42,431 nt of DNA from Bryobacterales bacterium. GTDB lineage: Bacteria; Acidobacteriota; Terriglobia; Bryobacterales; Bryobacteraceae. The notes below the pieces were generated by a model. That model searched no databases and was not told the origin of the DNA. It saw only the letters and a list, made by a program, of their open reading frames with translations. Each line of letters begins with the position of its first letter. Positions within the stretch are counted from its first letter, which is position 1. A program made the position numbers and the translations under genes. Location: positions 1 to 42,431 of the forward strand of contig PNAJ01000049.1 in the NCBI GenBank assembly GCA_003170295.1. The letters are read 5' to 3'. Below, one piece after another: positions 32,669-41,318 of the stretch.

Positions 32669-33269
32669 CTATGTCGGTCTTGAAACTACGCATCAGGAAT
32701 ATCACTTCGTCAGCGAGATCACGCCACGCGTCTGCGTCAAGGTCGACAAATTCGCCGTGAGCTATCTTATTGCGTCGGCTTAGCAGACTTTCGTCCATGA
32801 GCTTGAACCGTGATTCGTAGGGCTGTATTCCGATTCCGATTGACAGAGCGATGTTTTCGAACACCTCGGCTTTGAGGTTCGATTTTGTATCGACATTAAA
32901 CTTCTGAAGCTTCGAAGGCGTCGCCGAAGATTGGCGAATGAAATCTACTGCCGCTATCCTAACGCGGGCCTTCTTCGCCTTGACAAGTTCCGTCATTTGC
33001 TTGCTAATGCCGAGAACAGCAAAACACGTTTGTAGTTCGCCATACGTCTTGCCTTGGCTATCAACGAAATTGATGTAAGCCTGTGCCGCGGACTTGACGA
33101 ATCCTTCCCAATGCGCGTAAAGAATAGCGATCCCAGCGCGTATAAGGGTTCTCTCGCTCAGGCCGTCATTTCGCTTGGCGGCGAGCTTCATGTCGGCGAT
33201 CTCCTTCACCCGCCATGCGATATCTTCGTCAAGAGCGGTCTGTAACTGCCCGAGAGTTCGGATCTTCAT
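32634..33269 (-). CDS. HEPN-domain protein, MAE_28990/MAE_18760-like
   Basis: A 211-residue, mostly helical protein resembling the MAE_28990/MAE_18760-like HEPN group. The N-terminal segment TLGQLQTALDEDIAWRVKEI, the ILYAHWEGFVKSAAQAYINF helix (about 49-68) and the C-terminal SRRNKIAHGEF (164-174) are characteristic. Arg166-Asn-Lys-Ile-Ala-His171 is an intact RX4H motif, the RNase catalytic signature of active HEPN toxins. The start ATG overlaps the stop of the DUF262 gene by four bases (ATGA); a longer reading to 33371 is a frame shadow. The codons look less GC-biased than in neighbouring genes, which suggests transfer. It is probably an RNA-cleaving effector controlled by its DUF262 partner; this is family knowledge plus inference. 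Confidence 0.85.
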   Translation of the reverse strand: MKIRTLGQLQTALDEDIAWRVKEIADMKLAAKRNDGLSERTLIRAGIAILYAHWEGFVKSAAQAYINFVDSQGKTYGELQTCFAVLGISKQMTELVKAKKARVRIAAVDFIRQSSATPSKLQKFNVDTKSNLKAEVFENIALSIGIGIQPYESRFKLMDESLLSRRNKIAHGEFVDLDADAWRDLADEVIFLMRSFKTDIENAASTSAFVR

Positions 33270-34408
33270 GCGACATGAAAAAATTCTTGCGCCATTGGTA
33301 GGAGCTTTGCGAGCCTGGTGGTTCCCCTCACGCCCGCTCCTGAGTTCTGTAGAAAAACTTCGTTCTGCCACAGATCTTTCGCACGACGGACGATAAAGTC
33401 TACCGGGTTGTCGTCAAGTGTTTCGATTTGGTCGATGTTCTTGGATACGCCGAGCGCTACCACCTCGAAAACCGACATCAAGAACTTCCCGGCGAATCGA
33501 TCACCGTCCCAGCGTTTAAAAGCGTTCGCGCCAAGCGCTGCATTGAGAAGCCCAAAGGTACGCTCAAATACGAGCTTCTCTGCTTCCGCCGCGAACGTCT
33601 GATCGCTAGCGAGGGTGATGAGCGACTTGTCTAAATATTCGTGTACATCCAGACCCTGCTTGTAGGGGCAAAGACGAAACGCCACGAATCGAAGCGCGAG
33701 CTCAACTCCCGTCTGCTTCTTCAAAGCTTCTTCAGTTTGAGCCGTCGCGGCGACAAACGGCTCGAACGAAGAGCGGTCTTTTAGCCAATTATAGAATTCG
33801 GGATTAATCATCAAAGCCGTACAATTTCGAACTTCCTGTTCCGAAAGCTCCGTGCCGCCTGTGTTCAACCGCTGGAACAGTTCGTATTTCGCAATGGGGT
33901 CGCTCTCCTTCTTAAGGATCTCCACTCGAATTCGAGCACGCTTGATCGAGATTTGTGCGGCCCCGCCAATCCCGCGATCGCTGTCTTCCTCGGGTGCCTG
34001 CCAGATTTTGCCGGCCAGATCGGGAAGGAAGTTCGTCCCCAATAGCTCTACGGGGCCCGGAGGATCGGGCTCTCCCGCCCGTTTCTTTAAGACTCCAACG
34101 AACTCGAAGATCGTTGAAAGCCTCTGAAGACCATCAATAAGTTCCCAAGCTCCCCGCGACGTCGTAAACACGAAGATCGGAGGTACTGGAATTCCTAACA
34201 GAAGGGATTCAATGAATCTAGTCTTCTGACTGTCCTTCCACCGGAACAGCCTCTGATAATCCGGGTGGATGATTAGTTCGTTGTCGTGATACAAATTGAG
34301 GATCTCTCCAACCGACATGTCGTAACCGTCGGGTGAGATTTCCTTTCGCGCCTTTTCTATCTGCTGATCTAACGGCACATTACCTCCGAGGACCTGCTGC
34401 CTTACCAT
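33266..34408 (-). CDS. DUF262 (ParB/GmrSD N-domain-like) protein
   Basis: A 380-residue protein with the DUF262 core. Its features are IIHPDYQRLFRWKDSQKTRFIESLLLGIPVPPIFVF (about 46-81), the DGxQR motif IDGLQRLSTIFEF (Asp92, Gln95, Arg96), and FQRLNTGGTELSEQEVRN (178-195). In GmrSD-type restriction factors this domain binds or hydrolyses nucleotides and resembles ParB/sulfiredoxin folds. The C-terminal half (about 200-380) is helical and lacks the HNH motif of a DUF1524 nuclease, so any nuclease activity must come from the HEPN partner. The ATG at 34408 has no Shine-Dalgarno; an in-frame GTG at 34378 (giving 370 residues) is preceded by GGAGGTAAT and may be the true start. It overlaps the HEPN gene by four bases. 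Confidence 0.88.
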   Translation of the reverse strand: MVRQQVLGGNVPLDQQIEKARKEISPDGYDMSVGEILNLYHDNELIIHPDYQRLFRWKDSQKTRFIESLLLGIPVPPIFVFTTSRGAWELIDGLQRLSTIFEFVGVLKKRAGEPDPPGPVELLGTNFLPDLAGKIWQAPEEDSDRGIGGAAQISIKRARIRVEILKKESDPIAKYELFQRLNTGGTELSEQEVRNCTALMINPEFYNWLKDRSSFEPFVAATAQTEEALKKQTGVELALRFVAFRLCPYKQGLDVHEYLDKSLITLASDQTFAAEAEKLVFERTFGLLNAALGANAFKRWDGDRFAGKFLMSVFEVVALGVSKNIDQIETLDDNPVDFIVRRAKDLWQNEVFLQNSGAGVRGTTRLAKLLPMAQEFFHVA

Positions 34409-34463
34409 TCAAGCATATGGAGCGAGCGCGCCTCCAGTTCGCGCCTGAACGAGGATGCCGCAG

Positions 34464-34485
34464 GGGGCGTGGGGACAGCCCCGCG
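34464..34485. repeat. GC-rich hairpin between DUF2442 and DUF262 genes
   Basis: The segment CGTGGGG-ACAG-CCCCGCG (34468-34485) can fold with one G-T pair, and GGGGC/GCCCC (34464-34468 / 34478-34482) is an alternative. It lies in the 115-bp gap between the DUF2442 stop and the DUF262 start, so it is either a REP-like insertion or an attenuator. No T-run follows. Confidence 0.45.
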
Positions 34486-34523
34486 TGTGATTCTCTTGAG
34501 CCCCCCAGAAACTCGTGACTTGC

Positions 34524-34799
34524 TTAGCCGCGGAGACGAGCCGGTTCCGCGGCGGCAGGCGCTCCACGTAGCAGGCCTTCCGTACTCAAGCCTTCGTCGA
34601 TGTCCGGCCAGTGAATCCCATAGCCTGCTCCGCTTACCTTCCAGCGAGATCGCTGTTCCATGGTAGCGTTCAAAAGTCGCGGATACCACGTTAGGGGAAC
34701 AATGATCGTGCGCCCGTCCGCGAGGTCCACGGCCAGGGTGTCCTCAGTGAAGTGTACGTCTCGCACGCGCTCTCCGGGATTAGGCTGGGAAGCGCTCAT
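34524..34799 (-). CDS. DUF2442 domain protein
   Basis: A 91-residue protein begun at the ATG at 34799, which has GGAG seven bases upstream; an open frame extends to 34898 through hairpin repeats and is unlikely to be translated. The core VRDVHFTEDTLAVDLADGRTIIVPLTWYPRLLNAT, then EQR.RW, GYGIHWP and DEGLSTEGLL, matches DUF2442. That family is often found next to DUF4160 genes as a putative toxin-antitoxin-like pair. No DUF4160 partner is visible here; the next gene in the same direction, 115 bp on, is the DUF262 gene. Whether the three act together is unknown. It may be an orphan remnant of a mobile pair. Confidence 0.85.
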   Translation of the reverse strand: MSASQPNPGERVRDVHFTEDTLAVDLADGRTIIVPLTWYPRLLNATMEQRSRWKVSGAGYGIHWPDIDEGLSTEGLLRGAPAAAEPARLRG

Positions 34800-34823
34800 G
34801 CCATTTCTCCGAAGCTGAATCAT

Positions 34824-34869
34824 CCCCACGCTGACGCATGGGGTTATAACCCCGCCTGTGAGGGCGGGG
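34824..34869. repeat. tandem GC hairpin repeat with TTATAA linker
   Basis: CCCCACGC-TGAC-GCATGGGG (34824-34843, one G-T pair) and CCCCGCC-TGTGAG-GGCGGGG (34850-34869) are joined by TTATAA. The two-hairpin design is typical of REP-like elements, some of which are mobilised by RAYT transposases. It lies just upstream of the DUF2442 start, between that gene and the permease stop. Confidence 0.6.
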
Positions 34870-34910
34870 ATTGCCGGAGCCAGCAACGCGGTTCGCATGC
34901 GTTCACAGTC

Positions 34911-36281
34911 TCACAGTGGTTGGGGTCGGCGCTTTTGCCGCGCCAGCTCGAAAATCGCGACTCCTATTAGGTTGCCGAGTAAAATGACGCCGCAGATTTT
35001 TGCCGTGAACAATGCCCGGCTCCCGACGTCGACAATCGGAAAAATTGAAAGGGCGACATAGAGCAGCGTCATCAGAAATCCCGACGCCGAGGCGCTTCGC
35101 ACAAAGAGCGACGCGTCTCTGGATACGAACGGCAGCGCGAACATCACCAGGTATGTGAGCGCGTAAAAGATCCCCGACGCGTTGTTGAACAACTGAAACG
35201 CTTCCTGTCTCGCGACCCCCGTCATACCGACTAAGCCACAAGTCAGCGTCGCCGCGCCGACGAACAGAATTGAATTGACTGGCGTCCGGTACTTCGAGTG
35301 CAGCTTGGTGAACCAGCGTGGCAGCAGATGATCCCACCCCGCGACCATCGGCAGTCGCGCGGTCGCAGAAAAGTTGAGGCTGGCCTGTGCGATCCGCATT
35401 CCCAGCACCATCAGAATAACCGCGCCCGCGATTTGCACACTCGCGCCAAAGGGTTTCGCCGCGATGGCCAGTACTTGCGACACCGGCGATACCAGGTCGA
35501 TGGAATTCATCGGCACATAGAACAACACCGATCCTGTCCCGAGGATGAACAGCAGCGCGATCACCGGAGCGGCGATCCATATACTGCGCGCGATGATTCT
35601 CGCCGGATCGCGCGATTCGCCCGCGAAAATCGCCACGTATTCGAAGCCTCCCAGCGCGGCGAATCCCAGCTTGCCGAGGATATTCAGATTCATCAGCGTA
35701 ACCGGAGGCATCGCCAGCGTGAAAGGCTGCGTCACTGGCTTCGCGCCGCGAGCCCATGCGATCGCGGGCAGCACGATCATCGCCGAAAGAATCACAACCA
35801 TCGTGATTCCGCCCGCGCTGTGCAGCCATTTTCCCGCGCCGAGCCCGATGGTAGACAGCACGGCGAGTCCGCCGAGAATGATCACGCTCGCGAGTGCGAT
35901 CGACCACTTGCTCTCCGCGATCCACTCAGCTCCTACCGCGTAAGAGATGTTGGTCGCGGCCTGCACGCCGATCTCCGACATCAGCACCATCGCATAGAGC
36001 CACAGATTCCAGGCGACCAAAAATCCCGCGCGCTCGCCGAATCCGAGCTTCGCCCATTGATACAATCCGCCTTCGAGCGGCATTCTTCGACTCAAATGGA
36101 TCACCACGATCGCGGAAGGAATGTAGAACAACACGACGGCCAGCAGCCAGAAAGTGACGTGCGAGGATCCCAGCTTGGCCGCGGCGCCCACCCATCCCAA
36201 GCCGACCACAAACAGGATCTGCGTGAAGACCAGGTCCCACAGACCGAGCTCGCGTTTCAATCCGTGCTCGGCTGTTTGCAT
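34911..36281 (-). CDS. APC-family amino acid permease
   Basis: A 456-residue polytopic transporter with about twelve hydrophobic helices. The N-terminal segment [24 protein letters not shown] and the first-helix region correspond to the conserved glycine-containing unwound TM1 of the APC superfamily. [41 protein letters not shown] (helices 2-3) and [29 protein letters not shown] (helix 6 region) are further hallmarks. The substrate is probably an amino acid or amine and cannot be refined. It starts 29 bp upstream of, and divergent to, ispG, so the two may share a regulatory region. No transporter subunit or regulator gene is adjacent. Confidence 0.9.
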   Translation of the reverse strand: MQTAEHGLKRELGLWDLVFTQILFVVGLGWVGAAAKLGSSHVTFWLLAVVLFYIPSAIVVIHLSRRMPLEGGLYQWAKLGFGERAGFLVAWNLWLYAMVLMSEIGVQAATNISYAVGAEWIAESKWSIALASVIILGGLAVLSTIGLGAGKWLHSAGGITMVVILSAMIVLPAIAWARGAKPVTQPFTLAMPPVTLMNLNILGKLGFAALGGFEYVAIFAGESRDPARIIARSIWIAAPVIALLFILGTGSVLFYVPMNSIDLVSPVSQVLAIAAKPFGASVQIAGAVILMVLGMRIAQASLNFSATARLPMVAGWDHLLPRWFTKLHSKYRTPVNSILFVGAATLTCGLVGMTGVARQEAFQLFNNASGIFYALTYLVMFALPFVSRDASLFVRSASASGFLMTLLYVALSIFPIVDVGSRALFTAKICGVILLGNLIGVAIFELARQKRRPQPL

Positions 36282-36310
36282 TCGTAGAGTCTAGCCTACA
36301 ATATAGGGAT

Positions 36311-37546
36311 ATGGCAGCAATTCAGCGGCGCCGCTCGGTCGCCGTCCGTATTGGTTCGGTGGAAGTCGGCGGACCGAACCCGATCGTCGTGCAGTCGATG
36401 ACCAATACCGACACCGCCGACGTCCAATCCACCGTCAACCAGGTGATGGCGCTCGCGAACGCCGGCTCTGAGCTGGTGCGCGTCACCGTGAATACCGACG
36501 AAGCCGCCGCGGCGGTGCCGAAGATCGTCGATACGCTCGAAAAATTTGGCGTGCGGGTGCCGATTATCGGGGATTTTCATTACAACGGACATCTGCTGCT
36601 GAAGAAATATCCGGCGATGGCGCGCTCGCTGGCGAAGTATCGCATCAATCCTGGCAACGTCAACATCGGCAAGAAGCACGACGACAATTTCCGCACGATG
36701 ATCGAGGCCGCTGTACAGTACGAGCGTCCCGTGCGCATCGGCGTGAACTGGGGCTCGCTTGATCAGGCGCTGCTCACGCGCATGATGGATGAGAACAGCA
36801 AGCTCGCCGAGCCTCTCGACGCGAAGATGGTGACGCTGCGCGCGATCGTCGTCAGCGCGATCGAATCGGCGAAAGCTGCCGAGCAGTATGGGCTCGCACG
36901 CCATCGTATTATTCTCAGCGCGAAGGTCAGCGGCGTGCAGGATTTGATCGCTGTATATAGGATGCTCGCCGCGGAGTGCGATTATGCGCTGCATCTCGGA
37001 TTGACCGAAGCGGGTCTCGGCGCCAAGGGCATTGTCGCGACCACGGCGGCTCTGGGTGTGCTTCTGCAGGAAGGCATCGGCGACACGATTCGAGCCTCGC
37101 TCACGCCGCTCCCGAATGGCGACCGCACCGAAGAAGTGATCGTCAGCCAGCAGATTCTTCAATCGCTCGAACTGCGCAGTTTCACGCCGCAGGTGACCGC
37201 GTGTCCCGGCTGCGGCCGCACGACCAGCACGTTTTTCCAGGACATGGCCGACCAGATCCAGACCTACTTGCGCGAGCAGATGCCGGTGTGGAAGGCGCGC
37301 TATTCGGGCGTCGAGGAGATGAAGGTCGCGGTGATGGGCTGCATCGTCAACGGACCCGGCGAATCGAAACACGCCAACCTCGGTATCTCGCTTCCCGGCA
37401 CATTCGAGGAACCGGTGGCGCCGGTCTACGTCGATGGCAAATTGAAGTGCACTCTGCGCGGCGATCGCATCGTGGCGGAGTTTATCGAACTTCTGAATGC
37501 CTACGTCGATCGCACCTATGCCGCGCTGGAAACGGTGAATGCCTAA
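36311..37546 (+). CDS. ispG: 4-hydroxy-3-methylbut-2-en-1-yl diphosphate synthase IspG (GcpE)
   Basis: A cytosolic Fe4S4 enzyme of the MEP isoprenoid pathway that converts MEcPP to HMBPP. It has 411 residues, the short bacterial form lacking the plant-type insertion. The TIM-barrel domain starts near residue 10 with [27 protein letters not shown]. The cluster ligands are Cys298 and Cys301 of CPGCGR and Cys344 of GCIVNGPGE, with Glu351 as the fourth ligand. The isoprenoid it provides feeds undecaprenyl phosphate, needed by the polysaccharide and peptidoglycan genes in the window. AGGGA lies unusually close to the ATG (two-base spacing). The next gene overlaps the last 8 bases, suggesting co-transcription with a membrane metalloprotease. 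Confidence 0.96.
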   Translation: MAAIQRRRSVAVRIGSVEVGGPNPIVVQSMTNTDTADVQSTVNQVMALANAGSELVRVTVNTDEAAAAVPKIVDTLEKFGVRVPIIGDFHYNGHLLLKKYPAMARSLAKYRINPGNVNIGKKHDDNFRTMIEAAVQYERPVRIGVNWGSLDQALLTRMMDENSKLAEPLDAKMVTLRAIVVSAIESAKAAEQYGLARHRIILSAKVSGVQDLIAVYRMLAAECDYALHLGLTEAGLGAKGIVATTAALGVLLQEGIGDTIRASLTPLPNGDRTEEVIVSQQILQSLELRSFTPQVTACPGCGRTTSTFFQDMADQIQTYLREQMPVWKARYSGVEEMKVAVMGCIVNGPGESKHANLGISLPGTFEEPVAPVYVDGKLKCTLRGDRIVAEFIELLNAYVDRTYAALETVNA

Positions 37547-38333
37547 CTGGCTTCGGTGGACGGCTGGCGCAATCTTCCTGGTTGTTGTCGCCGCCTTCTT
37601 GGTCGGACCCCTGTTTCCATGGTCGCCCGTGAAGCCAGGCTACACGCATTTCATACTTCATCGCGCCGACATTTACTACCCCACCGGATCCACGCTCGAA
37701 GAACCATACCGGCAACTGGATTCGTTCATCGCCGAAGCGGAAACGTTTCACCGGCTCAAGATGCCCGATCGCATCGCCGTGATCGCGCCGCGCACCTGGA
37801 CCGATTTTCATTTGCAGGCTCCCTGGCAGCAGGGCCCCGCCGGCGCGCTCACTTTGCAGACGGGCACGGTGATCTTTATTACTCCGAAGCTCGCCGAAAA
37901 GCATCTCGATACCGCCGAATTTCTGCGGCACGAACTTTCGCACGCCATTCTCGATCAGAATATGACGTTGTGGCGCGGCCACAAATTCAACGGCCAGCCT
38001 TGGCTGTTTGAAGGGCTCGCGGTAGATTTCGGGCGCCAGAAATCCTATCTGACCGAGGACGAGTTCGTCCAGCGCGCCCGCACAGAGCCACTCGCACCCG
38101 CGTTCAACGGCGGAAGCGCCGACATGCGATTCAACTACGTTGCATGGGAACATTTTCTCGAACACATGATCCACACCCGCGGCCGCGATAAATTCCAGGA
38201 TTATCTGCTGCGTGTGATGCAGGACCCGGATCAGGCTCGCGCACTGTTTCCGGAGATCTTCGGCATTTCCTTCGATGACGCGGTTCGCGAATTCCAGACG
38301 AGAGTGCGATCGGAACCAGTTGCGGCGCGGTAA
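37539..38333 (+). CDS. membrane-anchored metalloprotease-like protein (HExxH, peptidase MA-like)
   Basis: A 264-residue protein with an N-terminal transmembrane helix (about 8-27, [20 protein letters not shown]) that orients the rest to the periplasm. The zinc motif is HELSH (His131, Glu132, His135), and Glu158 in FEGLAVDFG fits the third ligand of gluzincin-type peptidases, about 23 residues downstream. Residues 170-260 are helical and may form the cap. It resembles peptidase-MA-like proteins, whose substrates are mostly unknown. It overlaps the 3' end of ispG by 8 bp, an odd pairing with no evident functional logic. A gap of 108 bp with possible leader structure separates it from the PEP-CTERM gene. 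Confidence 0.85.
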   Translation: MPNWLRWTAGAIFLVVVAAFLVGPLFPWSPVKPGYTHFILHRADIYYPTGSTLEEPYRQLDSFIAEAETFHRLKMPDRIAVIAPRTWTDFHLQAPWQQGPAGALTLQTGTVIFITPKLAEKHLDTAEFLRHELSHAILDQNMTLWRGHKFNGQPWLFEGLAVDFGRQKSYLTEDEFVQRARTEPLAPAFNGGSADMRFNYVAWEHFLEHMIHTRGRDKFQDYLLRVMQDPDQARALFPEIFGISFDDAVREFQTRVRSEPVAAR

Positions 38334-38441
38334 GATAAACACCCCTTCGGATCGTAAGGTTTTAGTACTAATGGACTTATTTCGTTGTATCCCTTTCGGT
38401 ATCGGGCTACCATGGTTCTCCATCGGAGGAGAAAAGCATTA

Positions 38442-39095
38442 ATGCGTAGAATTGTTTTCATAGGCGCTTGCCTATGGGCGGCATGTGGCGCCCTCTCAGC
38501 CACACCGGCGTTCACACTTTATGGCACCGGATTTAACAATTCCGGCACGTTGCTGATAACAGCTGGAGCCATCGACGGCAATTTCACATTGACTGTAAAC
38601 CCTGATAGCACTGATACGAACGCCTATCTTGTGGACTCGAGTGCATTCCCGTTGGGCGCGGGCCCGTGGGTACCAGATAACGCCAATTCAGGATGGATAG
38701 GGCTCGCTAGCGCTCAGTCGAGCGGTGTTGCCGGAACATATACCTACCAGGAAACCTTCGATTTGACTGGTTTGGATCCTACTACAGCGCAAATTACGGG
38801 CCAGTTTGCCGCCGACAACAGAGTGGAAATGTTCTTGAATGGAGTTGACACCGGTTCGGGTGTTGTCGGATTCGCTGCTTTAGTACCGTTCTCCATCAAC
38901 TCCGGTTTTCAGGCGGGACTGAACACGATTAGTTTTGCAGTGGTGAATGACCCAGGGGCCAGCCCCAACCCGACCGGTCTGCGCGTGGAGATCGACTCGG
39001 CGACGGCGCAGTTGACTCCAGAACCAGCCTCATTCGGGTTCATGGGTCTCGGACTAGCGGCGATCGGCATCGTCGGCCGCCGGCTCCGTTCCTAA
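38442..39095 (+). CDS. PEP-CTERM sorting-signal secreted protein
   Basis: A 217-residue protein from the ATG at 38442, with GGAGGAG ten bases before it; an in-frame ATG at 38385 has no Shine-Dalgarno. Signal peptide at 1-21 (IVFIGACLWAACGALSA). The mature region is beta-rich with Asn/Thr/Gly (FTLYGTGFNNSGTLL, YTYQETFDLTGLDP) and lacks Cys. The C-terminal sorting region is LTPEPASFGFMGLGLAAIGIVGRRLRS: a PEP motif, a short hydrophobic helix and basic residues. Exosortase (EpsH/XrtA type) would process it; no exosortase gene is in this window. PEP-CTERM proteins commonly accompany exopolysaccharide loci. It is followed by a strong terminator, so it is probably monocistronic. Confidence 0.88.
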   Translation: MRRIVFIGACLWAACGALSATPAFTLYGTGFNNSGTLLITAGAIDGNFTLTVNPDSTDTNAYLVDSSAFPLGAGPWVPDNANSGWIGLASAQSSGVAGTYTYQETFDLTGLDPTTAQITGQFAADNRVEMFLNGVDTGSGVVGFAALVPFSINSGFQAGLNTISFAVVNDPGASPNPTGLRVEIDSATAQLTPEPASFGFMGLGLAAIGIVGRRLRS

Positions 39096-39112
39096 CTCGA
39101 AATTTCTTCTTA

Positions 39113-39146
39113 ACGGCTCCCGTGCTCATGCGCTGGAGCCGTTTTT
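39113..39146 (+). terminator. rho-independent terminator after the PEP-CTERM gene
   Basis: ACGGCTCC (39113-39120) and GGAGCCGT (39135-39142) form a perfect 8-bp stem with a 14-base loop, followed by TTTTT and C. It sits between the converging PEP-CTERM and alpha/beta hydrolase genes. Confidence 0.85.
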
Positions 39147-39151
39147 CATTT

Positions 39152-40009
39152 TCACTCCGCTAGAAATTTCTTCGTCTCCCGCAAAAAAACCTCCAGCTGA
39201 TCGTGATGCACCCAGTGCCCCGCGTTGTCCACCTTCACCACGCGATGATTCTTGATAATGTCCGCCTGCCCGCCCTCCTCCGGGTCCGGCGCCCAGCTCT
39301 GCTTGCCCCAGAACAGCAGCGTCGGGCAAGTAATGCGGGACATCACTTCTTTCGCGTCTTCTATATTGAAGCCATACGAGATGAACGTGCGCACGTAGTT
39401 GTCGAATTTCCACGCGATCGATCCATCGGCGTTCCAGTTGGTGCCGTGCAGCGTCAGATGCGCCGCGACCTCGTCCGATAGAAAGGGATTGGCCTCCTTC
39501 ATTCGGGCGACCGCCGCCTCCAGCGTGGGATAACTGTGCGGAGCCCTGTTTTCGGCCTTGCGTACCACCTCGATCCAGTTGCGCAAGCGTTCCGACGCCG
39601 GCTTCGGCGCGCGATGCGTCACGGGCATTCCGATTCCCTCAATCGCGACCACCTTCTTCACGCGGTCCGGATAAACTCCCGCGTAAAGAAGGCTGACCAC
39701 GCCGCCCAGAGAGTGTCCGATGATGGTCACCGGAAATCCGTTGACGATGTCGGCCAGCGCCGATAAATCCAGCACATGTTCCGCGACGCTGTATAAAGCT
39801 CCCGGAGCCCATGCACTGTTTCCATGACCGCGCAGGTCGAGCGCGTAGACGTGATAATCGTCGCGCAGCGCGCGCGCCACCCAATCCCAGTTGCGCGCAT
39901 GATCCAGACCGCCGTGAACGAGGATCAGGGCCGGTTTGCCCACCGATCCCCAGTCCCAGAACTGGAGCTTCAGCCGGTGTGAGTAGAAGAAATGCGAAAC
40001 GGGTTCCAT
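39152..40009 (-). CDS. alpha/beta hydrolase
   Basis: A 285-residue protein of the alpha/beta-hydrolase fold, begun at the ATG at 40009, one base after the stop of the upstream M20 peptidase; the open frame to 40141 is a shadow. Motifs are the oxyanion HGGLDHARNW (about 32-41), nucleophile Ser100 in IIGHSLGG, and catalytic His265 in DNAGHWVHHD. A probable acidic residue lies in LLFWGKQSWAPDPEEGG near residue 240. It lacks a signal peptide. The substrate is unknown; related proteins act on esters, epoxides or lactones. Genomic linkage to an exported peptidase and a GlcNAc-kinase-like protein gives no decisive clue. Confidence 0.88.
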   Translation of the reverse strand: MEPVSHFFYSHRLKLQFWDWGSVGKPALILVHGGLDHARNWDWVARALRDDYHVYALDLRGHGNSAWAPGALYSVAEHVLDLSALADIVNGFPVTIIGHSLGGVVSLLYAGVYPDRVKKVVAIEGIGMPVTHRAPKPASERLRNWIEVVRKAENRAPHSYPTLEAAVARMKEANPFLSDEVAAHLTLHGTNWNADGSIAWKFDNYVRTFISYGFNIEDAKEVMSRITCPTLLFWGKQSWAPDPEEGGQADIIKNHRVVKVDNAGHWVHHDQLEVFLRETKKFLAE

Positions 40010-40010
40010 A

Positions 40011-41315
40011 TTAATAATCGGAGCGCAGAACGTCAAAATAAATCCGTATCCCGCGCAAAAATTCAACCACTGGAATCCGCTCCTGATCGCTATGCATCGT
40101 CGCGATGGTCGCCGTATCCAGCACCATCGGCATAAAGCCATAGGAAGGGATTCCCCGGATACGCAGCCGCACTTCGTCGGTGCCGTAAGGGACCAGCATC
40201 GGCATCACCACGGCGGTGGGATGCTCCTTCAGCAGCGCTGTGCGCATGGCCGCGAACAACGGCGTCCCGGCCGAGCTGACGCCCGCGTCAACAGGCTCGC
40301 TCAATCGTTCCACGGTCACCCGCGGGTCGTTGATGCGGGCCTTGATGTCACTCTGAAACTCGTCCGCATTGACGCCGGGCAGCAGCCGGCAATCGATGGT
40401 AGCCTCGGCAGTGGACGGAATTACGTTCACCTTCGCCGGCGATCCCACGCCCGATTGCAGCGTAGTCAGGGACATCGTATTATCGAGCGTCGCGTTGATG
40501 AATTTGTTATTGGCGAACGTGCCGCCCACGGCGCGCTTCATCTCCTCTACCACCGGAACCGGTTTCGTCGCCGGCGGCGCATTCATCGCTTTGCGGATAG
40601 CATCCATCAGAATCGTATTCGCGTTGTCGGCGATCGGTTGCGATCCGTGCCCAGCGGTGCCCTTGGCGCTGAGCCGCAGCCACAGCGATTGTTTCTGCCC
40701 CACCGCGATTCCAAAAACCAGCTTCCCCGGCGTGAACAACTCACGGCTGCCGGCTCCCCCTTCGTCGAGAACATACGCCGGGTCCAGCTCGTCGAAATGG
40801 TTGTTCACCATCCATTGAATGCCCAGCTTGCCGTTCGATTCCTCATCGCAGGTCGAGAGCATCACAATATCGCGCGGCGGTACGATGCCGGCGCGCTTCA
40901 ATTCTATGAGCGCGGTCATTTGCTCCACCGCCAGCCCCTTCATATCCAGCGCGCCGCGTCCCCAGATCTGCCCGTCTTTAATAATGGCCGCGAACGGGTC
41001 CATGCCCCACGCCTTCGCATCCACCGGCACGACGTCGAAGTGATTGAGCAACAGCAGCGGCTTTTTCGACCGGTCGCGCCCCGGCAATCGGACGATGAGA
41101 TTCGTCTGCCCATCGGGCCCGCTCGAATAAAGCTTGGGAGTAAATCCGGCTGCTTCCAATTCGCCCTTGATCAGCGCAGCAGCTTCGACCGTATTCGCCG
41201 GGGGATTCACACTGGCGATGCGGACGTACTTTTGCAGCAGCTCGAGCGCATGTTTCTCGACCCCAGGCCAATCGGGCTCCGCCGCGAATAAAGGGAAACA
41301 CAATAAACACATCAT
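40011..41315 (-). CDS. exported M20 family metallopeptidase
   Basis: A 434-residue M20 peptidase with a signal peptide at the chosen start (MMCLLCFPLFAAEPDW, ATG at 41315). Zinc ligands are visible in LLLNHFDVVPVD, GRGALDMKGLA, STCDEESNG and the C-terminal TATIATMHSDQERI region. The length and DEES motif fit the aminoacylase/dipeptidase group, probably acting on periplasmic peptides. The open frame continues upstream to an ATG at 41390 that overlaps the kinase stop (ATGA), but the added 25 residues are encoded by the dispersed repeat at 41319-41375 and would put a long basic stretch before the signal, so the downstream start is preferred. It is followed by the alpha/beta hydrolase gene, one base away. 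Confidence 0.9.
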   Translation of the reverse strand: MMCLLCFPLFAAEPDWPGVEKHALELLQKYVRIASVNPPANTVEAAALIKGELEAAGFTPKLYSSGPDGQTNLIVRLPGRDRSKKPLLLLNHFDVVPVDAKAWGMDPFAAIIKDGQIWGRGALDMKGLAVEQMTALIELKRAGIVPPRDIVMLSTCDEESNGKLGIQWMVNNHFDELDPAYVLDEGGAGSRELFTPGKLVFGIAVGQKQSLWLRLSAKGTAGHGSQPIADNANTILMDAIRKAMNAPPATKPVPVVEEMKRAVGGTFANNKFINATLDNTMSLTTLQSGVGSPAKVNVIPSTAEATIDCRLLPGVNADEFQSDIKARINDPRVTVERLSEPVDAGVSSAGTPLFAAMRTALLKEHPTAVVMPMLVPYGTDEVRLRIRGIPSYGFMPMVLDTATIATMHSDQERIPVVEFLRGIRIYFDVLRSDY

Positions 41316-41318
41316 CAC

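Noticed and set aside
33318..33602. Short plus-strand frames opposite the DUF262 gene
   Set aside because: No start signals or motifs; antisense to a gene with clear DUF262 motifs.
34903..35925. Minus-strand 340-codon frame within the permease gene
   Set aside because: Arg/Gly-rich alternative frame; the other frame gives a canonical APC permease with twelve helices.
35298..36287. Plus-strand 329-codon frame opposite the permease
   Set aside because: Shadow rich in Arg, His and Gln, with no recognised motif or start signal.
36296..37372. Minus-strand 358-codon frame opposite ispG
   Set aside because: Antisense shadow of an unmistakable ispG with all cluster ligands.
40092..41291. Plus-strand open frame (399 codons) opposite the M20 peptidase
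   Set aside because: His/Arg-rich shadow without motifs; the minus strand encodes a clear M20 metallopeptidase.
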